Origin: Clostridium vitabionis
GTDB taxonomy: Bacteria; Bacillota; Clostridia; Lachnospirales; Lachnospiraceae
NCBI RefSeq assembly: GCF_015351765.1
Contig: NZ_JADKQA010000001.1
Coordinates: 938,394-1,002,393, forward strand
Length of the DNA: 64,000 nt
Direction: 5' to 3'
Part shown: piece by piece, positions 49,236 to 59,844 of the stretch
Position numbering within the stretch: position 1 is the first letter of the stretch
Layout: the number at the start of each line of letters is the position of its first letter
The notes under the pieces: model-generated
Told to the model about the DNA's origin: nothing
Database searches by the model: none
What the model saw: the letters and a program-made list of their open reading frames with translations, nothing else
Made by a program: the position numbers and the translations under genes

Positions 49236-49718
49236 ATGGAAATTGAGCGCAAATATCTCATCGATGTGCGGACTCTCCCCTTTTCCCCCGATTCTTTCCC
49301 CTTTCATGAGATCGAACAGGGCTATCTCTCCGTCCATCCGGTCGTGCGGGTACGCCATTCCGGCAACCACTACCTTCTCACGTTAAAGTCTGAGGGAAGG
49401 CTTCAGCGGAAAGAGACGCAGTTCAGTCTCAACCGGGAAGCTTATGAGCATCTTCTCCGAAAATCTGACGGCATCATCATCCGCAAGCGCCGCTACCGCA
49501 TCCCGCTGCCCGGCCAGTCCCTTCCGGCGGCACTCGACCTCTATAGTGGAGAGTACACCGGGCTCGCGGTCGCCGAGGTCGGCTTCTCCTCCGAAAAAGA
49601 GGCCATGGCGTTCCAGCCGCCCGCCTGGTTCGGAAAAGAAGTGACCTTCACCGGCGAATACCGGAATGACCAGCTCTCCCGGCGGCATCCGTCCGACTGG
49701 AAAAAGCATACGGCATAA
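49236..49718 (+). CDS. CYTH domain protein
   Basis: MEIERKYLI, EQGYLS, VRVRHSGNHYLLTLKSEG, RKRRYRIPL. Confidence 0.9.
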   Translation: MEIERKYLIDVRTLPFSPDSFPFHEIEQGYLSVHPVVRVRHSGNHYLLTLKSEGRLQRKETQFSLNREAYEHLLRKSDGIIIRKRRYRIPLPGQSLPAALDLYSGEYTGLAVAEVGFSSEKEAMAFQPPAWFGKEVTFTGEYRNDQLSRRHPSDWKKHTA

Positions 49719-49904
49719 GCGAATTTGCTAAGTTCGAACTGCGCTTTCGCTTGTTCTCTCTAAGCAAATTCGCATAGCTCGCACTAAACTTGTGCTTCGC
49801 CCGCTGGGCTCGCACCCCGCTCCGCGGATAGCCACTCCACTAAATTCGGACTGCGCTTTCGCTTGTCCTCGTTAAGTGGCTGGTTATTGTTAAGTGCTCG
49901 GCGT
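49715..49904. repeat. Family 1 structured repeat cluster E
   Basis: GCGAATTTGCT...GAAC...GTTC...AGCAAATTCGC, GTGC...GCAC module, AGCCACT...AGTGGCT module; ends AAGTGCTCGGCGT. Confidence 0.9.
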
Positions 49905-49940
49905 AAAAAGGATCCCCGGTGCTCTTGAACCGGAGATCCT
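49905..49940 (-). terminator. Desulfoferrodoxin gene terminator
   Basis: GGATCTCCGGTTCAAGAGCACCGGGGATCCTTTTTA on minus strand. Confidence 0.8.
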
Positions 49941-49992
49941 TCCTTTATTTCCATCTTTATTCGATCTTTACTCTGCAGACCGTTCCCTGGGC

Positions 49993-50367
49993 TTACAGCT
50001 CCTTCTTCCAGAGGCCGTGAAGGTTGCAGTACTCATACGCGGCAACAGCCTTCTCGCCGTCAGCCAGGCGGAATGCTGCCTCCGGCTTCTCTTCCGGCTT
50101 GAGATATTTCGTCATATAGCCCTTGTCTGTTTCCAGGACAATCCACTGGATGTAGTGCTTCTCCACCATCGGGTGCTCAACCTCGCCAACCTTGACACAG
50201 ACATTCTCCCCGTCGATGCTCACGACAGGAACATGCTTCTCCACAGCGGCGTCCGTCGTCCCCGGAACGAGCTCGCTCATCAGCTCCCCGCAGCAGGTCA
50301 GGCCGGCACAGACATGGTTGAAAGATGTCAGGATGCTTCCGCACTTTTTGCAGATATAAAATTTCAT
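49993..50367 (-). CDS. Desulfoferrodoxin family protein
   Basis: MKFYICKKCGSILTSF...TCCGELM; HPMVEKHYIQWIVLET; EYCNLHGLWKK. Confidence 0.93.
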   Translation of the reverse strand: MKFYICKKCGSILTSFNHVCAGLTCCGELMSELVPGTTDAAVEKHVPVVSIDGENVCVKVGEVEHPMVEKHYIQWIVLETDKGYMTKYLKPEEKPEAAFRLADGEKAVAAYEYCNLHGLWKKEL

Positions 50368-50459
50368 TGCACTTTCCTCCTTCTTCGGCACGCCGCCCGC
50401 CATCCGCCGGCAGTATGCCAGACTATGTCCTCTGGTCAGAAAATTCTGTCATTATCATA

Positions 50460-51920
50460 TCATCTCTGCAGATATTTGTCTATCACCGCCCGCGCAATCG
50501 GAGCCGCCGTCCGCCCGCCCGATTCGCCGTTCTCGACAAGCACGCAGACCGCGATCTTCGGGTCCTCTACCGGGGCAAAGCCGACATACCAGGCGTGAGA
50601 AGCGCTGTCCGAGCCGGTCTCCGCAGTGCCGGTCTTGCCGGCCGCGCTGTAGGAGGCATCCCGGAAGGCTGATCCCGTGCCGGATTTCACAACCTCCGTC
50701 ATAAATTCCGTGAGCGCAGACGCCTCCTCCGCGGACATGATGCTGCCCTCAGATTCGGGGAGGAAAGTCTTCCCGGCCTGTCCGGCAGCATTTTCCATAT
50801 GGTCCATCAGCGTCGGCTTCATCACCGTGCCGCCGTTCGCGATTGCCGCCGTGATCATGCAATCCAGAAGCGGGGTCATCATGGTTTTGCCCTGCCCGAT
50901 GGCGGTCTGCGCCTTCTCCCAGTTCGAGGCATCCCCATTCAGGGAGAACAGGCTCTTGCTGGAGACCAGGTCATACGGGAGCGCGCTGTTGAAAAAGCAG
51001 CTCTCGGCCAGTTCCCGGAAACGCACCGGATCCAGGGACTCCCCGATCTGGGCAAATGCGCCGTTGCACGAATTGGCAAATGCCTGGAGAATCGTCTGCT
51101 CGCCGTGCTTTTCGCCGTGATAGCAGCGGATCGAATACCCGTCGGATTTGAAGGTTCCCGTACAGTTGTAGGTAAAATTCATCCAGCTGTCCGGATTTTC
51201 CCGGATATACTCGAGAAGCGTCAGAATCTTGAATGTTGACCCCGGCGGGTAGAGCCCCTGGGACGCACGGTTGAGCAGGGCGGCCTTGGAATCGCTGTCC
51301 TGCGTGAGCTCCTGCCAGCGGGCATCCAGCTCATTCGCGTTAAAATTCGGCTGGGATACCATGCAGAGAACCTTCCCGGTGTCCGGCTCCATCGCGATGA
51401 CCGCGCCCCGGTTGGATCCCATCGCCCCGCTCGCCGTCTCCTGGAGATCCGACCGGAGCGTCGTCACCAGGCTGTCGCCGGGATTTTTCTTATTCTGAAA
51501 TTCGTTGACGGTCTTCTCGATGAGATTCACATGGGAGCTCAGCAGATAGAAATTTGCGAGCGACTCAAGGCCGCTCCGGCCATTTTTGCCGGAATAGCCG
51601 ACCGAATGGACGTAAAGGTAATCATAGGGATAGTGCCTGGCCTCCTTGCCGTCATCCCCGGTCTTCGTTTCCGCGAGCGTCTTGCCGTCGGCAGAAACAA
51701 TGCTTCCGCGGACGACCCGGTCCGCAAACTTGTCCAGGCGGGGATTATACGGGCTTCCGATGATCCCTGGCGCGCGGAACTGGATAAAATACGCATAGTA
51801 GCCGATCAGCCCGAAGAAGAGTGCCGTGAAGAAAACCGTCACGACGGCGATATTTCTTCCTGCCCGCCTGCGGTCCCTTTTCTCCGGATCCTCCCGCCGA
51901 TTTCTGTCAAAGATCTTCAA
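50460..51920 (-). CDS. Penicillin-binding protein (class B, PbpA type), probable TTG start
   Basis: YPPGSTFKILTLLEY, AAGKTGTAET; GGAGG 9 nt before TTG at 51920. Confidence 0.92.
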   Translation of the reverse strand: MKIFDRNRREDPEKRDRRRAGRNIAVVTVFFTALFFGLIGYYAYFIQFRAPGIIGSPYNPRLDKFADRVVRGSIVSADGKTLAETKTGDDGKEARHYPYDYLYVHSVGYSGKNGRSGLESLANFYLLSSHVNLIEKTVNEFQNKKNPGDSLVTTLRSDLQETASGAMGSNRGAVIAMEPDTGKVLCMVSQPNFNANELDARWQELTQDSDSKAALLNRASQGLYPPGSTFKILTLLEYIRENPDSWMNFTYNCTGTFKSDGYSIRCYHGEKHGEQTILQAFANSCNGAFAQIGESLDPVRFRELAESCFFNSALPYDLVSSKSLFSLNGDASNWEKAQTAIGQGKTMMTPLLDCMITAAIANGGTVMKPTLMDHMENAAGQAGKTFLPESEGSIMSAEEASALTEFMTEVVKSGTGSAFRDASYSAAGKTGTAETGSDSASHAWYVGFAPVEDPKIAVCVLVENGESGGRTAAPIARAVIDKYLQR

Positions 51921-53280
51921 TATCGCTCTCCTCCATTTCCTGCTGGGTGCCTGCCCCGGCAGGTTCCGGTTTCCAGTCATCGTCATCCGCCTTCAGGATG
52001 TAAATCCCCTGGATGACAGCGAACATCAGGAAGCTGCTGAGCACGGAGCTTCCGCCGTAGCTGACAAAGGGCAGGGTCACGCCGGTGGATGGGATGAACT
52101 TGGTCACGCCGCCGATCGTGAGAAAGACCTGGACGATATAGATGACGCCGAGGCCGAAGGCAACCAGCCGGTAGAACCCCGCCTCCATGCGCCGGGCCAG
52201 GCGCATAAACTGCAAGAAGCAGCCGAGGCAGATCAGGATAATGCAGATCCCGAAGATGCCTCCGAACTCCTCGGAGATGGCCGCGAAGATAAAATCCTTC
52301 GTGACCACAGGGATTTTTTCGGGCATGCCCTGATAGAGGCCCATGCCGAACCACCCGCCGGTGCCGATGGCAAAAAGCCCCTGGGCAATCTGGTAGCCAT
52401 TCCCGGAAATGTCCGCGAAGGGGTTCTGCCAGGCTTCAACACGGATCTGGACATGGTGAAACAGATGATAGGCCAGAACTGCCGCGAGGCACCCCGCGGC
52501 AATACCGGCAATAAGGTACTGCCAGCCATTCACCGCCACGAAGAGCATCAGGAGATACGCCGTGAAAAAGATCAGGGCGCTGCCCAGATCCTTCGAGGCG
52601 ACGAGGACGAGGACGTGAAGCGCCGCGGCGACAGCTGAACGGACGATCGTCCGGAAATCCTTCGCCCTGTAGAACATCGCGGCCACGAAGAAGACAAATG
52701 AGAGCTTCACGAACTCCGACGGCTGGAAGGAGAATCCGCCGATCCGGAGCGAGAGCTGTGCGCCGAAGGCCGCCTGCCCGACCACTGCGACGGCAGCAAG
52801 AAGAAGGATGCCGCCGATGCCATAGACCCAGGGAATCTCCGCAAGCTGCCATACCCTGCCGATCAGGGCGGGGATCAGGAGAGAAAGCACCGCGCTCGCG
52901 AGCACGATGACAAACTGCCGCATCGCCCGCTCGGAGCTGATGCGGGTCAGCATAATGAAACTCACCGCCATCAGCATACAGATATTGTTGAGGAGAATCC
53001 GCGAAATTCCCGGATATATCGCCATCGAGGCCGCGAGATACCCGGCGAGGAAAGCCATCTGCACCAGGCAGAACGCCAGCGTCAGGACATCCTCGGTTCT
53101 CAGCCAGATCACCGTGTCCGCGAGAATCAGGATGAGAAACATGCACTTGACCTGGTTTCCGCAGACATAACTCCGGTCCTCCTGCCAGTACAGGGAAAAA
53201 TACCGGAAATTATAGTACGTGTACAGCAGGATCAGCAGAATCATCATGTACCTGGCGAGCTGCGTTACCACATTTGCCAT
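51907..53280 (-). CDS. FtsW/RodA/SpoVE family protein
   Basis: FQPSEFVKLSFVFFVAAMF, GGVTKFIPSTGVTLPFVSYGGSSVLSSF. Confidence 0.95.
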   Translation of the reverse strand: MANVVTQLARYMMILLILLYTYYNFRYFSLYWQEDRSYVCGNQVKCMFLILILADTVIWLRTEDVLTLAFCLVQMAFLAGYLAASMAIYPGISRILLNNICMLMAVSFIMLTRISSERAMRQFVIVLASAVLSLLIPALIGRVWQLAEIPWVYGIGGILLLAAVAVVGQAAFGAQLSLRIGGFSFQPSEFVKLSFVFFVAAMFYRAKDFRTIVRSAVAAALHVLVLVASKDLGSALIFFTAYLLMLFVAVNGWQYLIAGIAAGCLAAVLAYHLFHHVQIRVEAWQNPFADISGNGYQIAQGLFAIGTGGWFGMGLYQGMPEKIPVVTKDFIFAAISEEFGGIFGICIILICLGCFLQFMRLARRMEAGFYRLVAFGLGVIYIVQVFLTIGGVTKFIPSTGVTLPFVSYGGSSVLSSFLMFAVIQGIYILKADDDDWKPEPAGAGTQQEMEESDIEDL

Positions 53281-53281
53281 A

Positions 53282-55558
53282 TTATTCCACCCCTCTGCGG
53301 AACAGCCCCCGGGTAAAATTCCCGCCCGTAAGCCGTTCTTCCTCCTCCCGGGACGCCTTGCCTCCCCGGGAAAATACGTCCGTGAACGCGAAAAGAATCT
53401 GTTCCGCCTCCTCAGGCGTCTCGTCAGTCAGCGTCACGCGTACCGAATCCGGCATGAGCCGGGAGACCTCCTTCCTCTCCCCGAGCAGGGAGAGCGGGGA
53501 AGCGTTGTAGATCACATTCGTGCAGAAACGGCACTGGTTCCGGACCGGAAATTTCATCCCCTTCCGATCCGTCAGGACGATGCGGCAGGGCTTCTGTGTG
53601 CAGCGATCCGCATTTTTCCGGAAACACTGCGCGGTCACCATGACCGGGATGCGGCCGTAGACCGGAAGCTCGCAGCGGGCGGCCCCGCGGTGCGCGATCT
53701 GGCGGCCGCTGAGTTCAAAGGGAAGTGTCGCCTGCACCCTCTCATCCGGGATTCCCGCGTCGCGGCAGAGGCGGCGGAACATGCTCTCCGCCTCCCGGTT
53801 CATCGTATAGAGGCTGCTGTCGAGGAGAATATCCCCCCGCCACCGCTTGTCCCGGAAAAATGCGCCGGCCACGGCAATCTCCTCCCCCGTCCGGAGCAGG
53901 AGGCCGTCAAAGCCGGCTGTAAAAAGCTCCCTCTCCGCGCCGCGGAGCCACTCTCTCGCCTCGGTCCGCCAGATCCGCGGAAAGGCGAGAAAGCACGCCA
54001 TATTCCGGTCGTGCGCGCGAAGAGACGCATTTTTCCAGGTCTCAGGGCCGAACTCGGCACTGTCCAGGATCAGCCTGCTGACCCCGGGCTCCTCGAGCGC
54101 GGTGCCAAGCAACTCGCTGTTTTCCAGAAGGACAGTCACCGGGAAGGAAAGCGCCGGCTCCTCCCTGCCATCGATTTTGTCCTGGATAGGAAACGGAGCC
54201 GCGGCCGGGTCAGGCGCCGATTTTTCCGGGACAGGCCTTCGATAGGACGCGAGAAGCTTCTCCGTAAGCGCCTCCAGCCCGCTGCGCCGGAGCTCATTGA
54301 GCTCCCGCACCGGGAGAAAGATGCCCCCGCCGGCATGAACCTCCAGCGATTCCATCTGAAATTCCGTATTTCCGGTCTTCTCCAGCTGCTTCCGGATCTC
54401 CTCCGGCGCCGCCGCACGGTTTTTGGCCGCCTCCACCGGCTTTCCGCTCCTGACCTCGGCCGAAATACCGCGGCCGGAAAGGGTAAGCGAAAGCGCCATC
54501 GGCTGCCCGGCTTCCGCGGAAAAGGTTCCTGTGACCGGCTCACGCACCGGCGCGTTCAGATAATGTTCTTCCAGGTAAGCGGTATACGCCCGGTTTTCCT
54601 CACGGAAAGGCGGCTTTGCGTCGAAGACGATCATGTCCGGCCCGTTGTGCTGGCGGAAATATCCGTCGGTCTGTCCGCCGCGGTCAAAAAGGTCGAGCAA
54701 GTGCCTCCGATCCTCTCCGTCTACCTGCCAGTTTCCGGCATCCATCTTCCCGGAGAGCCAGAGATCCGCGTACTTCCGGTAAATCTCCACGACGCCGGCC
54801 GTGTACCGCGGGCTTTTCATCCGCCCCTCAATTTTCAGGGAGTAGGCGCCGGCATCCAGAAGATCCGGCAGAAAATCCAGTGTCATCAGGTCCTTCATGC
54901 TGAGCGGGAAGCTCTTTTTCCGGGAAAAATCCGGCCCCGTGACGGCGAACGGCAGACGGCAGGTCTGCGCGCAGCGCCCCCGGTTCCCGCTCCTTCCGCC
55001 AATCAGGCTGGAGAACAGGCACTGGCCGCTGTAGGAGAAGCACAGCGCGCCGTGGACAAAGCATTCCACCTCGAGGCCGGTTTTCTGCCGGAGATCCCGG
55101 ATTTCCGCGAGGGAGAGCTCCCGCGCCGGCACAATCCTGGTCACCCCGTATTTCCGCAGAAGGTTCGCAAACTCCGGCGCCGTCACCGTCATCTGGGTGC
55201 TCGCGTGGAGCGGGAGCCCGGGAAAATTCCTGTTCAAGCAGCCGAGGACCCCCATGTCCTGGACGAGGACGGCATCCAGCCCCTCGGCCACATACGGACG
55301 AAGGTAGTCGCAGAGCTGCTCCATCTCCTGGTCGCGGAGGAGGGTATTGACCGTCAGGTAGATTTTCCGCCCGTGAATATGCACATAATCGATCACCCGG
55401 AGAAGTTCTTCCTTCTCCGGGTTCTCCGCGTAAGCCCTCGCCCCGAAGCGGCTGCCGCCCATATATACCGCGTCCGCTCCCGCGGCAACGGCAGCCTTCA
55501 TGCTGTCCACCGAACCTGCGGGAGCGAGAAGCTCAAGTGTTCTCTTTTCCGTGCTCAT
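53282..55558 (-). CDS. Peptidase U32 family protein
   Basis: ELLAPAGSVDSMKAAVAAGADAVYMGGSRFGARA, CFVHGALCFSYSGQCLFSSLIGGRSGNRGRCAQTCR. Confidence 0.95.
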   Translation of the reverse strand: MSTEKRTLELLAPAGSVDSMKAAVAAGADAVYMGGSRFGARAYAENPEKEELLRVIDYVHIHGRKIYLTVNTLLRDQEMEQLCDYLRPYVAEGLDAVLVQDMGVLGCLNRNFPGLPLHASTQMTVTAPEFANLLRKYGVTRIVPARELSLAEIRDLRQKTGLEVECFVHGALCFSYSGQCLFSSLIGGRSGNRGRCAQTCRLPFAVTGPDFSRKKSFPLSMKDLMTLDFLPDLLDAGAYSLKIEGRMKSPRYTAGVVEIYRKYADLWLSGKMDAGNWQVDGEDRRHLLDLFDRGGQTDGYFRQHNGPDMIVFDAKPPFREENRAYTAYLEEHYLNAPVREPVTGTFSAEAGQPMALSLTLSGRGISAEVRSGKPVEAAKNRAAAPEEIRKQLEKTGNTEFQMESLEVHAGGGIFLPVRELNELRRSGLEALTEKLLASYRRPVPEKSAPDPAAAPFPIQDKIDGREEPALSFPVTVLLENSELLGTALEEPGVSRLILDSAEFGPETWKNASLRAHDRNMACFLAFPRIWRTEAREWLRGAERELFTAGFDGLLLRTGEEIAVAGAFFRDKRWRGDILLDSSLYTMNREAESMFRRLCRDAGIPDERVQATLPFELSGRQIAHRGAARCELPVYGRIPVMVTAQCFRKNADRCTQKPCRIVLTDRKGMKFPVRNQCRFCTNVIYNASPLSLLGERKEVSRLMPDSVRVTLTDETPEEAEQILFAFTDVFSRGGKASREEEERLTGGNFTRGLFRRGVE

Positions 55559-55941
55559 GCCTTCTTTTCATCCTCCGGGGATCTGCCCGCGCGCGGATTT
55601 CCGGCGGCCTGGCTTCTCGCCCTGACTTTCGCATTGACCAGCTCAGCCTTGAGCCGGTAGACCTCCTTCTCCAGCTCCTCCTTCTGCGAGGCGAGAACAT
55701 GACTGTGTTCCCTCTCCTTGAAGTAGTCGTCCGCGATATTGAGGCACAGGGTCAGGCTTTTATAATCATCCGGCAGCCGGGTAAAGCCGTCGATTGTGCG
55801 CACCTGGACAATCTTCTCATTGAGATAGGAAGCGACCTGCTGGAGATAATTCTCCTCCTCCAGCCCGCCCAGCGTGTAAATCTTCCCGCCGATCAGAACT
55901 TCCGTATAATTTTTATTATTCATCTCTGCCATACTCAGCAC
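55555..55941 (-). CDS. zapA: Cell division protein ZapA
   Basis: NYTEVLIGGKIYTLGGLEEENYLQQVASYLNEKI. Confidence 0.88.
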   Translation of the reverse strand: MLSMAEMNNKNYTEVLIGGKIYTLGGLEEENYLQQVASYLNEKIVQVRTIDGFTRLPDDYKSLTLCLNIADDYFKEREHSHVLASQKEELEKEVYRLKAELVNAKVRARSQAAGNPRAGRSPEDEKKA

Positions 55942-56018
55942 ATCCTCGTCTTCATCAATCCATCACCGATCGGTATCCGCCCGCCGCGGGTCCGCTGTTC
56001 CCGCCATTCGGCGGTCCG

Positions 56019-57035
56019 TCAGGCGCCATCCTGCTCTTTCTGACGCCAGGGGTAACCCAGGTGGTCATAGGCCGCCTTTGTCGCGATCCTCCCCCGGGGC
56101 GTCCGGTTGATCAGGCCGTTCATCAAAAGGTACGGCTCATAGACATCCTCGATCGTTCCGGAATCCTCGCCGAGCGCCGCGGCAAGGGTCTCCAGGCCGA
56201 CCGGGCCGCCGTCAAACTTGCCGATAATCATATCGAGAAATGCCCGGTCATTGTGGTCGAGGCCGAGCTTGTCCACCTTCAGGATATCCAGGGCAAAATC
56301 CGCGGCCTCCCTCGTGATCTTCCCGCCGTACTTGATCTGTGCAAAATCCCGGACTCTCTTGAGCAGGCGGTTCGCAAGCCGCGGGGTTCCCCGCGACCTT
56401 CTCGCGATCTCGAAGGCGCCGTCCTCGTCGATCTCCACATTCATCACCCGCGCCGAGCGGAGGATAATCGCCTTGAGCTCGGCGGGCTCATAGAAATCCA
56501 GCTTCTCCACGATGCCGAAACGGTCGCGGAGCGGCGCGGAGAGAAGCCCGTAGCGGGTAGTCGCACCGACCAGGGTGAAATGCGGAAGATCCAGACGGAT
56601 GGACCGCGCTGTGGAATCCTTGCCCAGCATGATGTCGATCGCGAAATCCTCCATCGCCGGGTAGAGAACCTCCTCCACCTGCCGGTTCAGGCGGTGGATC
56701 TCGTCGATAAAGAGGACATCCCCTTCCTGGAGCCCGTTCAGTACCGCCGCGATCTCCCCCGGCTTCTCGATCGCCGGCCCGGAGGTCTGCTTCATGTGAA
56801 CCCCCATCTCCGCCGCGATGATGCCGGCGAGCGTCGTCTTGCCGAGTCCCGGCGGCCCGTACAGGAGCACATGGTCCAGCGATTCCCCGCGGCTTTTCGC
56901 CGCGTCAATATAGATCCTGAGTTTCCCCTTGAGCGTCGCCTGCCCGGTGTAATCGTCCAGTTTTTTCGGCCGGAGGCTGCCTTCGATCTGAAGATCTTCC
57001 TCCGTGACCTCCGTATTGATCATACGCTTCATCAT
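56019..57035 (-). CDS. ruvB: Holliday junction DNA helicase RuvB
   Basis: [49 protein letters not shown]. Confidence 0.98.
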   Translation of the reverse strand: MMKRMINTEVTEEDLQIEGSLRPKKLDDYTGQATLKGKLRIYIDAAKSRGESLDHVLLYGPPGLGKTTLAGIIAAEMGVHMKQTSGPAIEKPGEIAAVLNGLQEGDVLFIDEIHRLNRQVEEVLYPAMEDFAIDIMLGKDSTARSIRLDLPHFTLVGATTRYGLLSAPLRDRFGIVEKLDFYEPAELKAIILRSARVMNVEIDEDGAFEIARRSRGTPRLANRLLKRVRDFAQIKYGGKITREAADFALDILKVDKLGLDHNDRAFLDMIIGKFDGGPVGLETLAAALGEDSGTIEDVYEPYLLMNGLINRTPRGRIATKAAYDHLGYPWRQKEQDGA

Positions 57036-57061
57036 TTGCTATCTACCGCCAATCCATACGC

Positions 57062-57700
57062 CTACAGGAACGAGAGATACCGGAGCGACGCCTTGAGCAC
57101 CGCCTCCGAATCCATATCCGGCGCAACCTCAACCCTGCCTACCGCCCGGGATGCCTCGGCGGTGCTGTATCCCAGGGCGACAAGCGCCTGAATGGCCTCC
57201 CTTGCCGCGGACGGCGCCTCCGGATCTGCCGCCTCCCCGACGGTATCCTGGGCCGGGATATCCAGAATATCCTCCTGCTTCACCTTGTCCTTAAGCTCCA
57301 GGACGATTCTTTTTGCTGTCTTTATGCCGATGCCCGGCGCCCTGGCGATTGCCTTGTCATCCGCGAGAAAAATCGCTGACCGCAAGGCACCCGGATCAAG
57401 CGCGCCCAGAATCGCGAGCGCGCCCTTCGGCCCGACGCCGCTGACGCCCAGAAGATCCCGGAACATCCGGAGATCGCTCCGGTCAAGAAAGCCGAACAGG
57501 GAAATATCGTCCTCGCGGACCTGCATGTAGGTGTATATCCGGACCTCGCTCCCCAGAGGCGGGAGCTTTTCCAGCACTGACAGGGGAACCTGGATCATGA
57601 AACCCACCTGTCCGGCCTCGACCGTCACCCGGTCTTCCTCCTTCTCGGTGAGAATGCCTTTGATATAAGAAATCACAGAATCTGCCTCTTTTTCCATCAT
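57062..57700 (-). CDS. ruvA: Holliday junction DNA helicase RuvA
   Basis: MISYIKGILTEKEEDRVTVEAGQVGFMIQVPLS-type N-terminus, VSGVGPKGALAILG. Confidence 0.95.
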   Translation of the reverse strand: MMEKEADSVISYIKGILTEKEEDRVTVEAGQVGFMIQVPLSVLEKLPPLGSEVRIYTYMQVREDDISLFGFLDRSDLRMFRDLLGVSGVGPKGALAILGALDPGALRSAIFLADDKAIARAPGIGIKTAKRIVLELKDKVKQEDILDIPAQDTVGEAADPEAPSAAREAIQALVALGYSTAEASRAVGRVEVAPDMDSEAVLKASLRYLSFL

Positions 57701-57854
57701 CTATAGTCCATGCCATTGTATCATGCCCCACTTTTCAATGCAATCCGGGGATGGTATACTCAAAGCCATCGAAAACTCCGTCAGGGCTGTCCGGGTCTGT
57801 GGGAAAATCCCCCCCGTTTCCCCGGCTCCCGCGGAGAGAAAGGCAGTGTGTCTC

Positions 57855-58976
57855 ATGGAAATCGTCAGGAAAACCGTCTCCTGTGGGGAACCCTATCCCC
57901 TGGCCCGGCTCGGTGATGAGCGGAAAATTCTCTTTATCGATATCGAGACGACCGGATTTTCCCGGGAGAACAACGCGATCTATCTGATCGGCTGCGGCAT
58001 CCCGGAGGGAAACCGCCTCCGGATTGTCCAGTTTTTCGCCGACCGGGGCGACGAGGCCGAACTCCTTGACGCCTTTTTCCGCTTTCTTGATCCGTACCGG
58101 CTGCTGATTCACTTTAACGGAAAAAATTTTGACCTCCCGTTCATCCGAGCAAGAGCGGAACGATATGGGATCCGCGCGGCATTTCCCGAAGACCTCGACA
58201 TTTACCAGGAGGCGCGGAAGCTCCGCGGCCTTCTCGCCCTCCCGGGCCTGAAACAGAAGGATATTGAGCGCTTTCTCGGGATCCGCCGCGAGGACAAGAT
58301 GGGCGGCGGCGAGCTGATCGGGGTCTACCAGGACTTCCTTCATGACAGGGATGGGGAAAAACGCCGCCTTCTCCTCCTGCACAATGCCGACGATGTGGCC
58401 GGAATGCCGGAAATCCTGCCGATTCTCTCCTACCGGGATTTTCTCTCCGGGGGATTCGCGCTGGATTCCACCGAGGTGGTGAAAACTCCCCCCGGGCAGG
58501 CCGCCCATTCCCTGCGTGCCCAGTGGACCGGCTGCACCGATCTCCCGGTTTCTGTGCATACCGCCATCACCCTGGACCACAAAAAACGCGGCTCCGGACG
58601 GGAGGTTTCCCCGATTCTCGGCACCGCGCTTCTCACCGGCAGGAAAGTCCGGCTGACGCTCCCGCTCTATGAGGGGGAGCTACGGCATTTCTACCCGGAT
58701 TACAAGGATTACTACTATTTTGCGGACAGGGATTGCGCCATCCACCGGAGCATCGCCAAGTTTATGGATAGTCCGGACCGGAGGAAGGCGACCGCCAAAA
58801 CCTGCTACACCAGGGCGTCCGGGATCTTCCTCCCGGAGCCTTCCGCAGTCTTCACCCCGGTGATGCAGCAGGATTACCATTCGCCGCTCCTCTTCGCGCC
58901 ATGGCGGGAAGACCTGTTCTCCTCCCCCGAGTCAGCCGAGGAGTATGTGCGCGAGGTTCTCCGCCTGCTCCTTTAA
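57855..58976 (+). CDS. Ribonuclease H-like exonuclease domain protein (YprB-like)
   Basis: ILFIDIETTGFSRENNAIYLIGCG, LIHFNGKNFDLPFIRARAERYG, LLHNADDVAGMPEI; start MEIVRKT at 57855. Confidence 0.85.
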   Translation: MEIVRKTVSCGEPYPLARLGDERKILFIDIETTGFSRENNAIYLIGCGIPEGNRLRIVQFFADRGDEAELLDAFFRFLDPYRLLIHFNGKNFDLPFIRARAERYGIRAAFPEDLDIYQEARKLRGLLALPGLKQKDIERFLGIRREDKMGGGELIGVYQDFLHDRDGEKRRLLLLHNADDVAGMPEILPILSYRDFLSGGFALDSTEVVKTPPGQAAHSLRAQWTGCTDLPVSVHTAITLDHKKRGSGREVSPILGTALLTGRKVRLTLPLYEGELRHFYPDYKDYYYFADRDCAIHRSIAKFMDSPDRRKATAKTCYTRASGIFLPEPSAVFTPVMQQDYHSPLLFAPWREDLFSSPESAEEYVREVLRLLL

Positions 58977-59612
58977 CTGGCGGGCTGCCTTTACTGGAAC
59001 TTCTGCTTTTCGGAGAATCCGCCCGGCTAAGCTCCTGAGTGCTTCCCGGCGTTGATCCATCCTCCGGACCTTCTCCCGGAGAAGCAGGGCGCGGATAAAT
59101 GCGTAGGTATAGTCCTCGCCGCGGTCCGCGAGCAGGTTCAGCAGAAATTCCAGCTCATGCTGGGTTTTTCTGTGCATATAGCCGGCGCCGCGCAGAATAT
59201 TGTAATAATCGAGGGCGCTCCGGTCCGTGTAGTCCTTCCCGCGGTAGATCTTCGACGCCGCGACCCGGTCGAGAAACATCTCGATCACATAGCGGAGCGG
59301 CATCGGGTTGCCGACGAGCTTCCCGCTCCTCCCCGGTTCAAAATCGATCCAGTATTCAAAGTGGTGCTTATTCCTCCCCTTGTGGTGGAGCCAGGCACGG
59401 GAATAGCCGAGCGCTTCCTTTTCCGCCGCGTTCGGGCTGCGGTTGCCCTGATAATAGCGGACCCCCGAGGAAAATTCCTCGCAGCTGTATTTGGACAGGT
59501 CGTGGAGAACCCCCTGCCGGTAGAGGCCGACGCGGAAGCACTCCTTTCCCACCAGGATCTTATGTCTAGTGATTGTGCTGAAATGGCCGATGATATTCCT
59601 GAGCGGCACCAT
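58932..59612 (-). CDS. DUF5662-like HD-type protein
   Basis: GLYRQGVLHDLSKYSCEEF, AWLHHKGRNKHHFEYWID, MPLRYVIEMFLDRVAASKIY. Confidence 0.8.
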   Translation of the reverse strand: MVPLRNIIGHFSTITRHKILVGKECFRVGLYRQGVLHDLSKYSCEEFSSGVRYYQGNRSPNAAEKEALGYSRAWLHHKGRNKHHFEYWIDFEPGRSGKLVGNPMPLRYVIEMFLDRVAASKIYRGKDYTDRSALDYYNILRGAGYMHRKTQHELEFLLNLLADRGEDYTYAFIRALLLREKVRRMDQRREALRSLAGRILRKAEVPVKAARQLKEQAENLAHILLG

Positions 59613-59758
59613 GCGGTTCCCTCCTCACAGAAATAGAATAGTGGTACACGATCCCATTTTAGCGTCCTGCCGGGAAATGTACAAGCTCGGACCTCCTCGC
59701 ATGTGCTGAACAGGTAGGAATTGTCGCATATTTTGTGAAAAATTGACACAAGAAATAA

Positions 59759-59787
59759 TTGACACCCCTGGTAAACTATGCTAATCT
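59759..59787 (+). promoter_or_regulatory. csp promoter
   Basis: TTGACA-N17-TAATCT with extended -10 TGC. Confidence 0.85.
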
Positions 59788-59844
59788 TCAAGTGCTGTAA
59801 ATCTACAGCGAACTTATTTTCTTTATTTTTTTGGAGGTATCAAA

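Noticed and set aside
53219-55660. 813-aa plus-strand ORF
   Set aside because: Antisense to the U32 peptidase gene; no credible protein features.
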